A DNA stretch of 29,705 nucleotides from Phoronis australis (taxonomy: Eukaryota > Phoronida > Phoronidae): contig NMRA01000941.1 in NCBI GenBank assembly GCA_002633005.1, forward strand, positions 4,412 through 34,116. Direction: 5' to 3'. Below are positions 10,763 to 22,072 of the stretch, one piece after another. A model generated the notes under the pieces. The model was not told the DNA's origin. It did no database searches and saw only the letters and a list, made by a program, of their open reading frames with translations. Each line of letters opens with the position of its first letter. The stretch's first letter is position 1. The position numbers were made by a program, and so were the translations under genes.

Positions 10763-10764
10763 CT

Positions 10765-11339
10765 GAAAATAACCAACACATAAGTCACCATTTCCAAGGA
10801 GAACGTAGGTAACGCATACATGTTTACAATGACAAAAAGAAAACTAGACCAACCTTCTCAATCATCATTGATTAAGTAGTAAATACCATTTTTTGCCTGA
10901 GAAATGCATTACAAATAAAACTGATAACAAGTTTACTCACAGTGGTGTTAGTCATCAAGAAAAATAAACTGGTTCTGAATTCTTAGGTCACCAAATGAGT
11001 GGCAGACCAACATGACCTCTGTAAATAACAAGGTTCTGAGATCAGTGTAGAAATTGCTCGAGCAAAGGAAATGTACTTCATCCTCTACGCATGATCGAGG
11101 CAGTACAAAAATCACAAACGCATAAACAAATACCGAAACGGCCAGTTTCCAATTTCAGCTAAATTGAGAAAAGAGGGGTTTGTACTCTCTAGAAATGCTC
11201 GTTTTTAAATAAACTTCTGTTTGCTATTTAGTTTTAAATAAATTATAAGTTCATAGCTTGGGTTTGCTCAAAATTTCCGCCCTCCATTCAGACTCGGAAA
11301 GATTCATCAGTTTCATTTTGGCATTTTTCAGATCACAAG
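10765..11339. other. Upstream of SLC52A coding region, no clear feature
   Basis: Probably intron between an unseen 5' leader exon and the first coding exon. No motif is recognisable. Confidence 0.4.
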
Positions 11340-12165
11340 CTGACCTTTGATAAAATGCTTCAATCTCATAAACCTCAGAAAAAAATTGAAAAAAATAGTT
11401 TTTGACCAATTGTCCTTAGTGTACGCGAGGTCCCAGAAAAATACTTGCTTTGTGAGACAATTATCCGGCATGCAAATAAGTATATTACAGAGCTGTATCA
11501 TTCATAATTTCCTGCGAACTACACTAGGTATGTACCCCATATCCATTCATCGCAGCGATTGGAGAATTTAAAAATTTGTGAACCCCAAGAAAGTATCGAA
11601 TGGCCCGATTTTGGATTGAATCACACCGAGGAACAACCCCTGCCCCCAAACACCAGCACAGTAATCAAGTATCGGGGTAACCTGTGCATCATATCAGGTG
11701 CTCTCTATCTTGAACCCAACATCACACATGCGCTTGAATTTAGAGACCATAGCACCAACAGCACGGCCACCAGATGCTGCTAGTGCGGTAGCGGCTTGTT
11801 TAAATTGCAAATGTTCATACAAAATGACACCTAAATATTCATACTGACTTACTTTAGTGAGCGGGTTATTCGCATAATTGAAGACAAAGTGGGTCTGCGT
11901 CACCCGGGGCTTACGAAAATCCATAACTTCAGTTTTACTCAAATTCAACTCCATCCTCGATTGTTTACACCAAGTGTGCAAAAGATCCAACATGATCTAC
12001 CTTTTCGAAAACCGTTTTGCTCCTCAGCAAGCAGACTTCTCAACATAAGACGATGCCCTGGCATTCAGAATACCCCTATAAATTTTATAAATACAGGGAA
12101 GCAGGCTGATTCCCCTATAATTTAATGGAACACGAGGATCCTTGTGTGAATCTTTCGTTATCCCG
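11340..12165 (-). pseudogene. Broken LINE reverse transcriptase (middle and 3' part)
   Basis: Read on the minus strand in changing frames: DPRVPLNYRGISLLP (about 12148), EEQNGFRKGRSC (about 12028), WCKQSRMELNLSKTEVMDFR (about 11970), YEYLGVIL, PILDYCAGVWG (about 11670), QNRAIRYFLGVHKF (about 11610), LTKQVFFWDLAYTKDNWSK (about 11450). These are landmarks of a CR1/Jockey-like non-LTR RT in the right order. GRSC is joined almost directly to the post-catalytic part, so the segment that should carry the YxDD catalytic site is deleted. At least three frameshifts or stops are visible. Confidence 0.85.
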
Positions 12166-13341
12166 GCCAGTGGCTCGGAACCCGAACAAGCCCGTCGCGG
12201 TCGCCGGGACTGGCACGAACATAAACCAGCTTGAGTTGGAAACTCAACCTCCAGTCACGAAAAGACTATAATAATGAGCCAAAGAAATAACGTGCACATA
12301 ATTATTTATGTGAGTTAGCCACGAAACTGAAAATCTACTTGTCGAGGGCCGCGAAGTCGGGTTCCCCTCCCACAGACCGTCTGGGCAAAGCTGAAGGTTG
12401 TACAGTAACAATGATTAGAATAATGTATTCGTATTTCTAAATAAAGATTCTCCTAACATGTGACCATAGAATATAAAATCGAGTAATTGTTTCACAACAG
12501 CTTTCTGTCAGCAAACACTGAATTAGTATGCGCTCACACGGCCTCGGTGCCCGGTCAATTACCATACCATTATTGCCAGCATAAAAAGCCGGTAACGCAG
12601 TGGTTTATTCATTGCTGGCTTCTAAACATTTGCACTCACGAATACTGCAAAGGCATTACAAATTGTATCTAATGAGGCAGACTTTGTTTCAGTTTATATC
12701 AGCATTGGTTAGAATGAGATCGAATAATTCATTTTGAAACAGATCGCAGAATAATAAAAGTTTACATGGCAACTCGTCCGGCGCCAATCCCGACTTAGTC
12801 AAGAGCTCATCCGACAAAGACTTCACGGGTCGGATTGTTAGGTTTCACTGGCTATCTGTTCGAACCGGAATACACTGATCAAGAAAAACTAGAGGCGCCG
12901 TGAACATGCACAGACAACGGAAGGTATGGATAGTTATTTGGTAAGCCGGAATTCGTCAGAAAAATCACTGTCGACGAAATGCCGGCCACAGACACAGAGA
13001 TGTTTCACGGCCTCACACTTGCTATTAACAGCGTACCTTTCATTCTTCACTACCGCGAGCCACTTCCTGAGCATTTCGGGCTCTTGAGGAAATCGAAAAG
13101 TCGAAGAAATGATACACCCGCTATCGCAGCTTCATAGTTCGGGCAAGCGGGAACGATGCACCGCAATATAGCGCATTTACTCTGCAAACGAACCACTGAC
13201 GTAGCTGCGTCGTTTCTCACCTTCCTCACAGATTAACGCGACACCTCTCGGCAAGGTGAGGTCGACCGTATACGAGGCGATGTGGATACAGACCGATTAA
13301 GGCGGTAAGAAAAGAATAATTAAATAGGGTGGCATTCTCCT
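12166..13341 (-). mobile_element. Kolobok/T2-like DNA transposon fragment (K2)
   Basis: On the minus strand it begins directly after TTAA (13345-13342) with AGGAGAATGCCACC, which matches the terminus of the element at 22682 (AGGAGAAGGCAACC) in 12 of 14 bases. TTAA target sites and a TTAAAGGRR start are features of Kolobok/T2 elements, whose transposases carry THAP domains; a THAP relic lies inside. The other end is not found, so the left limit is only where LINE sequence resumes. Confidence 0.6.
12934..13163 (-). pseudogene. Decayed THAP zinc-finger coding segment
   Basis: THAP domains are C2CH DNA-binding fingers found in P, Kolobok and related transposases and their host derivatives. The minus strand reads RCIVPACPNY (first Cys pair). 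After one frame change it reads FRFPQEPEMLRKWLAVV, CEAVKHLCVCGRHFVDSDF (last Cys and His) and a stop at TAA. Spacing of Cys pair, FRFP, W and C-x-x-HF fits a THAP domain. No start codon or transposase body follows. Confidence 0.75.
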
Positions 13342-13845
13342 TTAAGAACTTCATTGGGATATGGTCATTACCCATCGCTTAGTTAGGCTTTGCCTTGGAT
13401 ATTATTCTCTGAACTTCTTGCACAGTAATGCCAGTTTTCAGTTCGTCATTGCATATGTAACCAGAGGACGACATTAAACCATCAACATATCCTTGTAATT
13501 TATCCTCATAAAATTCATCATCAAAGGAAAATTTCGGATCAAAATCTGTGTAAAGGGATTGATACTCAGTCTTCCACTTATTACAAACAAAATTCATATT
13601 CGTGTGAACTGAATCACCTTCATCATAAACGTCGAATATTAGCTTTTCTGGACAACGGAAATCTATAGCAAGAAGCTGAATCCCACTCCTCTTGGCTAGA
13701 TTCTCAAAGAACGTCTTTGAAACCATAGTTTTCGGTTCAGGTTTTGGGGTGGAAATCATGGTTTTGCATTTTGATACCGGCGGTGAGTTAGCAATTACTG
13801 ACGATGGAGCGAATGAAGCACCATTACAGCGTTCTGTCGTTCAGT
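13342..13845 (-). pseudogene. LINE ORF2 fragment upstream of the RT domain
   Basis: The open stretch 13845-13379 includes NKWKTEYQSLYTDFDP and ITVQEVQRIISKAKPN, then one stop and IPMKFLK up to the TTAA. The ITxxEVxxxIxxAKxxK motif is the well-known linker just before RT in CR1/L2/Jockey-type elements. It lies in the same orientation as, and upstream of, 11340-12165, so both are probably one element split by K2. Confidence 0.8.
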
Positions 13846-14117
13846 ACCTTAGTTTTCCAGACGTGAGGGGTGCTGAATGTGCGATAACATCTGGCTCTTT
13901 TGTTAACTGCCCAGCTCAGTCTTTTGTCCCGTATGATAACAAGCAGGCCAATTATCTCCCAGGCTTCAAAGGAAACGTGTAGTGGTTGCACGCTATTGCC
14001 GAACGCGTATGAATACAATCAAACCCAGTGCGTCCGTTTGGGCAGAATAGTTTGTCTTAACTTCTGTTGTAGTTGGGCGATTTTGTTGATTCAAAAACGG
14101 AACATGATCAGCATTTG

Positions 14118-14720
14118 ACAAGGAATTCAGAAATTTAGGAAACTGTCTGTGACAAATGTTGCTTACTTACCATGTAATTTTTTTTCATGGTATTTGATTA
14201 CATCGGGGTACGTACACTACACAGGGGGTGCGTACACTACATTTCAGTGACATGTCAGGTTTGTAACTAAATACTAAGAATCTACTGAGAGTTAGATGAT
14301 TTGCTAAATAAATTCAAAGAGAAAAAATAAAAAGCATGGCATTCATGTGTATATCTGTCATACAAATTAAAATATAGAGGTACGTACATGTACACTACAC
14401 AAATGCTAATATTTCACTCAAAACAAATGTATTTGCAATAAACACCATTTTAACCAAACATTTTTAAGTAAGGAAACTGCCTAGGACCAATGTTGCTCAC
14501 TTACCAAGTGTTCATGGCATTTGTAAACATGGGGGCGCGTACACTACAAAAGGGGGTACGTACACTACATCACTGTTTGTGCATCATATGGTAACATAAT
14601 GTTGTAAGGCCATTTATTTTTCTTTGATGATAATAAGCACCATGTTGTTATTTAAAAGGCAATAATTTCATTTGCAATGATCATTTGTGTTATTGAATTC
14701 CACATGAGAGTACCTACACT
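14118..14720. repeat. Diverged repeats with TACGTACACTACA motif
   Basis: GTACACTACA-type words occur at about 14208, 14231, 14388, 14530, 14559 and 14712. Longer homology links 14118-14270 with 14455-14590 at an offset of about 334: GGAAACTG, TGTTGCTTACTTACCA, then the twin motif. The segment is AT-rich and non-coding. Confidence 0.6.
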
Positions 14721-15590
14721 ACATTTTGTTAGCCTTTTTGGCCCATTTTGAGTATAGCTGAACCCAGTCAATATCCAAACTTTTGGATTGTTTAGACATT
14801 GAATTATTTGCTGTGTTGCCTAGGCTAACATATTCTATAGTTCTTTTTATTACAGAGTGAGAACTTTAGTTTTTAACTTTCTTTACAGTAGGTGAGGGTT
14901 AGAAACAAAATTTACAAATTTCGTAACGAGTGCCTGTTTTATGATGAACTCTACCATTTCTCAATGATTAAGCTCAACTTCATCTAAGTGATTCTGAACA
15001 TGACAAAAGTTATTCCCAGTCATATCTAAGCAATTGCTTACTTGATAAAATAAATTTCTTTTCTACTGTTGGCAATTGAAAATTGTAATTTTTAAAATGG
15101 CCACTCCTAACGCTAAAAATGCATGAAATTTATAGATAAAAACATGCACAAATTTCTCAAACATTGTCCGATTTTGATGATTCTTTTTTTAATTTGCACA
15201 GTTAAATAACTCTTGGCATATGAGATTCAGTTGGCATTTGGTAAGTGATCAAAAAATTTATATTAGACCGTAACGCAGTCAACTTTCGAATATGGACCTT
15301 GATTGTGATTTAGCCGCTAATGAATTAAGGTGTTTAAAAATATGTACTGGCAATATCGTATACAAAGATTTCAACGATTTTGAAAGTTCTCGTTTAACTC
15401 GTAAACTGTAATAACTATCTCTTGGGTTGAATCAAAATACACGAGAGCATGGATAAATTCGGAAAACTTCTTGGGGGACACCCAAATCCCGTCTCCCATG
15501 TTTCCCCAGTAGCTCGTCGAGAGTCTTCGAACATGTCTTCGAGAACTGCTGATAACAGTTTGTTTTGATGAACAGCGAATTTGTAGGGTT
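14721..15590. other. AT-rich stretch, no recognisable feature
   Basis: No ORF of note, no inverted repeats seen by eye. Confidence 0.5.
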
Positions 15591-15736
15591 TCTGATTTAC
15601 ATGTTTATGTATGTGTGAATCTGATTTACATGTTTATGTATGTGTGAATCTGATTTACATGTTTATGTATGTGTGAATCTGATTTACATGTTTATGTATG
15701 TGTGAATCTGATTTACATGTTTATGTATGTGTGAAT
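15591..15736. repeat. 29-bp minisatellite, 5 identical copies, cut by gap
   Basis: Unit TCTGATTTACATGTTTATG plus TATGTGTGAA, repeated without change from 15591. A sixth unit starts at the last base before the Ns, so the array very likely continues into the gap. There are no spacers, so this is not CRISPR. Confidence 0.97.
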
Positions 15737-16507
15737 NNNNNNNNNNNNNNNNNNNNNNNNNNNNNNNNNNNNNNNNNNNNNNNNNNNNNNNNNNNNNNNN
15801 NNNNNNNNNNNNNNNNNNNNNNNNNNNNNNNNNNNNNNNNNNNNNNNNNNNNNNNNNNNNNNNNNNNNNNNNNNNNNNNNNNNNNNNNNNNNNNNNNNNN
15901 NNNNNNNNNNNNNNNNNNNNNNNNNNNNNNNNNNNNNNNNNNNNNNNNNNNNNNNNNNNNNNNNNNNNNNNNNNNNNNNNNNNNNNNNNNNNNNNNNNNN
16001 NNNNNNNNNNNNNNNNNNNNNNNNNNNNNNNNNNNNNNNNNNNNNNNNNNNNNNNNNNNNNNNNNNNNNNNNNNNNNNNNNNNNNNNNNNNNNNNNNNNN
16101 NNNNNNNNNNNNNNNNNNNNNNNNNNNNNNNNNNNNNNNNNNNNNNNNNNNNNNNNNNNNNNNNNNNNNNNNNNNNNNNNNNNNNNNNNNNNNNNNNNNN
16201 NNNNNNNNNNNNNNNNNNNNNNNNNNNNNNNNNNNNNNNNNNNNNNNNNNNNNNNNNNNNNNNNNNNNNNNNNNNNNNNNNNNNNNNNNNNNNNNNNNNN
16301 NNNNNNNNNNNNNNNNNNNNNNNNNNNNNNNNNNNNNNNNNNNNNNNNNNNNNNNNNNNNNNNNNNNNNNNNNNNNNNNNNNNNNNNNNNNNNNNNNNNN
16401 NNNNNNNNNNNNNNNNNNNNNNNNNNNNNNNNNNNNNNNNNNNNNNNNNNNNNNNNNNNNNNNNNNNNNNNNNNNNNNNNNNNNNNNNNNNNNNNNNNNN
16501 NNNNNNN
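15737..16507. other. Assembly gap (771 N)
   Basis: Run of undetermined bases. Open frames that cross it are meaningless. Confidence 1.
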
Positions 16508-18090
16508 GTTGGGCCTGGCTTTTTAAGAGAAGGAGTAGAGATTGTTTTTTTAATTGGGAGGAGGGTTGTTTTCTTGGCACCAGTTGTGTTGCTTCTATAG
16601 GAGCGACTTTGCACACGGGGGCTGACGTGGCATTTACAGTTATACGCGTTCATACAATTTACTTATCTCCCGATCATTTGTCGCGATGCCTGATATTTTG
16701 CAAGTTTCACCATTCGAAAAGACAACTATCGTTAATTTTCGTCGAGAGCCTTCTTTCGCTAGCACGGGTTAGGACACGTTCGGTTCACTGCATCCTTTGT
16801 GCGGATTTTATTCACAACACTGTGCTCTAGCAGCTGTACCATATAGGCTACTACGCAACGATTACAATGACAGATGTACTACCAACAAATCAAACAATGA
16901 CGCTATTTTCATAACCTCGTCGGCTGTGACAACACGTACATGACGTAGGCCTATTGTGCCACTGAGCTAGTCTCCGGCCGTACCCTTTCCGCCGTCCGGA
17001 CGAGCCTTTCGGGTAGTTCATCAAAATTACTTCACGGACATTTGAATTCAGTCCTTCTCATCCGAAGGTTTATCTTTCTCAACGATAGTCACAGCTTCAC
17101 GTAACTGGATGATACAACATGTATTACTTACTTGCAGAAAGAGGTGTTACTTGGGACTGAACGTCGACCGGTGCACCACTAGTTGGTCCAGCGTTAAGCT
17201 GGCTTGAAATTCGCGAGCGAGGCTGATAAGACTATCAGAACCTAGAGTAAATAAAACTTGTTTACCTTGCTGAGTTAATTACGCAACGGGTTGTCGATTT
17301 ATCACTTGTTCACCAATTCCAAACAAACAGATCAGAAGAAACCGTGCTGTGGACCGCTGGCTTCACGGTTAGGCTTACCTTGTGTTACAGCGCCACCTCT
17401 GAAAGAACTCGCTGGTTCCCTACCTCGCTGGTTCCCTGGGTGCCTAGCCAGCACGCTGGCTACCGACCACCTAGCGGCACGCAGATCGCGAAAATGCAAG
17501 ATCATGTAGGTCTTTACACCATATCGTCATACATTTACAAGCAAAGCACGCGATCAAACTAGCTTCCTCCACAAAATTCCCTCGTCTAAGGAACTCAACC
17601 CTACATGTTGGCTCACCGTAACAGCCTGAGCATGTCGTGGAAGGCTGAACACTTTCGACTGAGTCCGCTCAAAAATAGTTTTGGCAAAGAATCGTTTTGA
17701 ATCGAGATTGTGAAGGTGCAATTCAACAGGTGTTGAGGTCATTGACTGCAACGAAAAAAATAATTAATCACGGGTGACGTTCCTTGATGGAGAATAACAT
17801 GAAAATTTAGTGCTTTATTTGAAAGAATTCGGCAACATTAGAAAATTGCAGTTCCAGGACACCCATTCATGATTACAAAACTATATTCCTAAGCAAATAT
17901 TTTTTCAACACATCAAATTGTCGATTTTAGGGGAGTTCTTGCAAAATTATAGTTTCTCAGAATCCCCAGGTCCATGAAAACTCTTAGAAAATAGGGGGAG
18001 AAGAAGAAATTAAGCCCATTGCCTTTTTTGATGATGGCCAGCTTTACAAAATCACTATGACCATATAATACACGTTAGTATTGACTTCAG
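16508..18090. other. Unassigned non-coding stretch
   Basis: No coding motif found. A short direct duplication CTCGCTGGTTCCCT lies near 17409-17438. On the minus strand CTGCAA|GTAAGT near 17130 could be a donor of a leader exon for SLC52A, but nothing supports that beyond the splice motif. Confidence 0.4.
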
Positions 18091-18260
18091 GGCCATCTTA
18101 ACCAAAGGTCCTGGGGGTTCCAGGCCAACGACAGGGTGAGACACCACGCCGACTATAATGGCACACACATACATACTCAGTGCCGGATTTAGACCAGTGG
18201 CAGATTTAGAGGGGGGCCAACGAAGAAGGCCATGGCCCCCCTAAAATTCTCCCAAATTCC
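18091..18260. mobile_element. Fragments of hAT-like terminal sequences
   Basis: CAGGGCCATCTTAACC (18091), CAGTGCCGGATTTAGA (18179) and CAGTGGCAGATTTAGA (18195) are hAT-style CAG-starting termini. The last is followed by a perfect hairpin AGGGGGGCC ... GGCCCCCCT at about 18209-18241. The element ends were not paired. Confidence 0.45.
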
Positions 18261-19490
18261 ATTTGGCAGTTTGGGGATGAGAATGTCTGACGGGTAATAT
18301 CTTGGCTAATATGCCTCCATACACCCGCAATCAAACTTTTTTCCAGCAGTCAGTTGTCCAAATCGGTAATTACATGTAAATGATTACGGGAGTATTTGTT
18401 TTTTCCTAAGATGTCGTTCTAATATCTATGCCCAAAAGGTAGGCCTACTTATAGCAACAAGACTTTGAGAGTTTCATCAATGTGAGGCTAATTCGCCGAA
18501 AAGCTTACGATGTATGAAGCTCCTATGGCAGCACCACTGTCTATGCAATTAAATAACTAGTAGAAACGGTGGCGGTGCCTAACAGGAATCTTGTAGGTGA
18601 GCTTCCGGAAGTAACCTGTTGTTTCAGATATTTCATTGTTATCTTAATTCAGTTCAGATAGTGTTGATGAAAATAATTATAATTGCCAAATTAAATGAAA
18701 GCGATTTTATTTTACGTTCAGTTTGACTAATCATCTATTCTGGAGATATATTGCCGGCCGCGTTTTTAGCCGAATCGTCAGGTAGGTCCTATATATCCCG
18801 CTGGTACTGTTCCTTGTTCGTTTTCCGTAAATCGCATTCTAAGTGATCAAGCTTGTAAATACTGTACCACTTTTGACTTTAGTTATTAACGAATGTTTGT
18901 GGATAGACATTCCGGTGCCCTAATTGGCTGGCAACAGTAACAGCTTGACTGACATGCCGAAACTTGTGGACGATGCAGCCACAGATAGATTTCGATCTTG
19001 CACCGTAGACAGGTACCCCATCAATTTCTCTCTCCTCGTCAAATCGGTGGATCTGTCAACGTGTTCCCACGTCAACTGGTACCCAACTGATAGTAATTCC
19101 CCATTAGCTTCAGTGGCGGACTTGGCCGACAGCGTTTGTCGAACGGGAGTCTTAGCAACCGAAGTGCCTGGAGACGTTTTTTCAGTCGATTGAAAAATTG
19201 TGGGTGCCGCAAAACCCCACGAAAATTCCCGTTCTTTTCTTTTTGGTCAAACTGAAAAATAGGGCTAGAGATGTTGGAAAAATCAAAAAATGGGACAGTC
19301 TGTAAAGAGAGAGAAAATTGGCCAGTACAATGTCCTTCTGCCCGCTGATTGTCCGTAAACGACCTTCACCAAAGTATAGGACTGAATTCGTTTACAAGGA
19401 AATTTTTTCATTTTTCAAATTTTATTTCACTGGTACATGTATAGATAAATACTACAGATAACATTACTGTTCAACAAGTAAACATTGCAC
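18261..19490. other. Unassigned stretch
   Basis: The longest frame (18924-19193, no ATG start) has no recognisable motif. The CAGTGGCGGACTTGG near 19112 resembles transposon termini but stands alone. Confidence 0.4.
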
Positions 19491-19786
19491 AAATAAATTA
19501 GGCATGTCTAAGCACACGCACGCACGCAAGCACAGACGCACACACACATACACACACATAGACACACGCACACACACGCACACACACACACACACACACA
19601 CGCGCGCGCGCGCACACACACACAAACACTTTCAGTAAAGCAAATAAATTAGGTATGCCTAAACAAACACACGCACGCATGCAAGCACACACGCACGCAC
19701 ACACACACACGCACGCACGCACACGCACGCACACGCACACACACACACACACACACACAAACACTTTTAGTAACGCAAATAAATTC
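19491..19786. repeat. Duplicated CA-rich unit
   Basis: Two units of about 151 and 135 bp, each AAATAAATTAGGYATGYCTAA followed by a CACG/CA tract and CAAACACTTT; a third AAATAAATT closes the array at 19777. The Val/Cys-rich ORF here is a repeat artefact. Confidence 0.85.
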
Positions 19787-20440
19787 AAGAGTAGTTTTTC
19801 CGAAGTTACATGAACGCCCCTGTTAGATAGTAGGACCTAAACTTTTCATAGCAGAACATACAATCGGAAACTAAATGTCACGTTTTTTTCAGTAAAATAC
19901 TCTAACATGATTTTAACTCCCAAAAATGTCTTGTTGATAAACTTGTAAAGTGGTTCTCAGTCTGGAGTTGAGGGCAGACTAATCCTGGTATCCAGCAAGA
20001 GCCACTGCTTGTTTTGTATAATCAGTGGTTTGTTGGTTTCAGTGTTGACCAAAATTCTGCCGAGAAATTTCTGATTGTTTGGAACCGTAGCTGAAGTCTC
20101 ACTCGATTGTTCCATATGAAAATGAAGCAATGATCACTCGAGAAGAACTCTTTCAAGCTCTTGCCAGCAGTACAGTGAAATCTTGCGATTTCAACTAAAG
20201 CTCTTGCACAGGTGGAACGCATGGGTCACGTGCGGGAGTATAGAAAGTGTGCCTGAACGGCCAATGTATGAGCTAACAATTATTGCTTAACACTTAGACT
20301 TGCCTCTTAAGACAACACTTGCTTTGAAACGGCGGTGTAAGCTGTGGGGAGTGTTTCCAGGTTGTCCCTCTTTACCAACTCGATGCGTTATACGTGTGTG
20401 GTTTACTTACCTGGTTTAGTTTTTGCTGTCATGGTTACAA
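19787..20440. other. No recognisable feature
   Basis: Short ORFs only. Confidence 0.4.
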
Positions 20441-20940
20441 AAAGGGAAATCAACAAATGGTCGGACTTCGAAAACCACTTGCCCGCACTTCAAAACCAGT
20501 CGGCTGGATTGCAAAACCAAATGGCCTGTGACCAAACGCGATGGCCGGCCTAACCCAAAAATCTAGTTGGCTGGACCCAAAACACGGTGGGTCGATGATC
20601 TAACTGACACGGCGACGACCGGACTTCCTCGGAAACTCGCTTTGAAAGTAAAAAATGATTCAGGTGATGTCTAGTATTTTTCGTAGGCTACCCGTCTGTT
20701 TTGTTCAAAATCGGCGATTTGCTAGGCCATTGTGTTTGAGAACCGGCCAATCCGTTTTAGGTCCAGCCAACCAGTTTTCGTTAGGTGCGGCCATCTGGTT
20801 TTGAGGTACCGGGACATCGGCGTTTTAAGGTTCAAGTTAGCCGAACACCGGCCATTGGGTTCTTGAAGACCAGACATCTTGTTTTGAAGTCCGAGCCCAG
20901 TGGTTTTGAAGTCCAACCAGTTGCTGATCCTCCCCCCCCC
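20441..20940. repeat. Foldback element with tandem 21-bp units in its arms
   Basis: Left arm 20441-20592 carries TTCAAAACCAGtcGGCTGGA-type units. Right arm 20721-20940 carries the same units inverted (CCAGCCAACCAGTTTT, GGCCATCTGGTTTTGAGGT). The spacer is about 128 nt. Units are mostly 21-24 bp. The outermost parts align too: ATCAACAAATGGTCGGACTTC against, inverted, ATCAGCAACTGGTTGGACTTC. This design is known from Drosophila FB and sea urchin TU foldback transposons. Confidence 0.7.
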
Positions 20941-21735
20941 CTTCCTTAGATTACATCTCTCCAAATCTTGACTTGAAATCTCAGCCTCCCGCCACTTAAA
21001 GAAACACTTGAGAACGCTTGGGCCGGGAAGCTACGTGTACTAATTGAAGCTAGACGAAGAGTAAAGGGCCGTTTCCGACCAAACGGAGTGAGAAGAAGGG
21101 CATTGTGCTTTTGAAACACGTCGGTTAGCATGCAGTTTACCAGAAAATGGATGGAGAAGCTGATTTGCTCACAGCCGTACGATGATGGTACGTGAAGTGG
21201 GCAGTGGCTAGGCGGTTGCCAGTGCCCGCCCCTGCTATAATCGGGCAAGAATTAAGGACTGGGCAAAACAAGAAGAAATTCAGGCAGTGGAGCATACAAT
21301 GGAAAAATAAGAGGACATCAGGTCTGAATTACCTGGGGATATTAAATTGGTGGCGTCCACAGTGTAGGGGTGAAACAAGTGACCTATTGGAGGGGGGGGG
21401 GGTAAATAGACATAGGGAGTGACATATGGGCAAAGCCTTGCGGAGTCAAGATATGTGCACAGCCACGTCCAGGTTCGTGAAAGTTGCTGCTTCATGAATA
21501 CAAGCTTCATAAAATGGGTTTTAAAACAAGTTATTTTAGTAGAAAGCTACACCAAATAATGCTCCGCATTCAACTCCAAATGTTTTCAACTGTATGTTGA
21601 AATGTGAAATTTTAGCTTGATTTTTATTTTTGAGATGCGCCACCTACCGATGACGATTTCTTAAAGCTACATTTGGCCCAGTCGTAAACGGCGTAAAAAC
21701 GCAAATCTACTCTCATAAAATCGGTCTCGTAATAT
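20941..21735. other. No recognisable feature
   Basis: Short ORFs and a G10 run near 21391. No motif seen. Confidence 0.4.
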
Positions 21736-22072
21736 TCCGTACCTGAGGATAATATTTCCGTTGCCATAAGTAAGTGGCCTAAATCAAAACTTGTTTATAA
21801 AAAATTAGCATCGGTTCTGTTCCGCATGAATACAAATCAATTTCTACCTCTATAAAAGGTCTGGCGTTAGAGAGACTTAAGTTTTGATAGAACAAGGTAT
21901 AGGCCTATCCGTATAAGAGAATTGGTTCTATGAAGTAAGAAACAAATGTGCCTATAAAAATCAAAGTCGATCGTCTGATTCCACTGTATCTCCTTGGTCT
22001 TTTAAAAATGTTTTGGGCAAGTACAACAAATTTTTGGGTAACGTACGTTTAAGACATAAAGTAAAAATACTA
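21736..22072 (+). repeat. Repeat R, copy 1 (intact, about 337 bp)
   Basis: Contains ATAATATTTCCGTT, CCGCATGAATACAAATCAAT, GAGACTTAAGTTTTGATAG, TTTTAAAAATGTTTTGGGC and GGGTAACGTACGTTTAAGAC. The same blocks occur in order in copy 2. It serves as the uninterrupted reference for the insertion at 22682. Its own nature is unknown, but dispersed copies suggest a transposon. Confidence 0.8.

Noticed and set aside
10425-10781. N-terminally longer SLC52A start at 10781 and read-through past 10488
   Set aside because: The extra N-terminus contains TTATTTTCAG, a good acceptor, and the tail is translated microsatellite after a GTATGT donor.
11347-12125. Plus-strand ORFs over the LINE
   Set aside because: Antisense shadows of the minus-strand reverse transcriptase relic.
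13692-13982. Plus-strand 96-codon ORF
   Set aside because: It overlaps the LINE coding strand antisense and has no recognisable motif.
15591-15736. CRISPR-like array of 29-bp repeats
   Set aside because: Repeats abut with no spacers, and the genome is eukaryotic; it is a minisatellite.
15684-16830. ORFs of 300-367 codons over the gap
   Set aside because: They consist almost wholly of undetermined bases.
17100-17240. Non-coding leader exon of SLC52A ending CTGCAA|GTAAGT on the minus strand
   Set aside because: Only a donor motif supports it; no promoter or transcript evidence, and it lies more than 6 kb upstream.
19498-19788. Val/Cys-rich 96-codon ORF
   Set aside because: Translation of CA/CG repeats.
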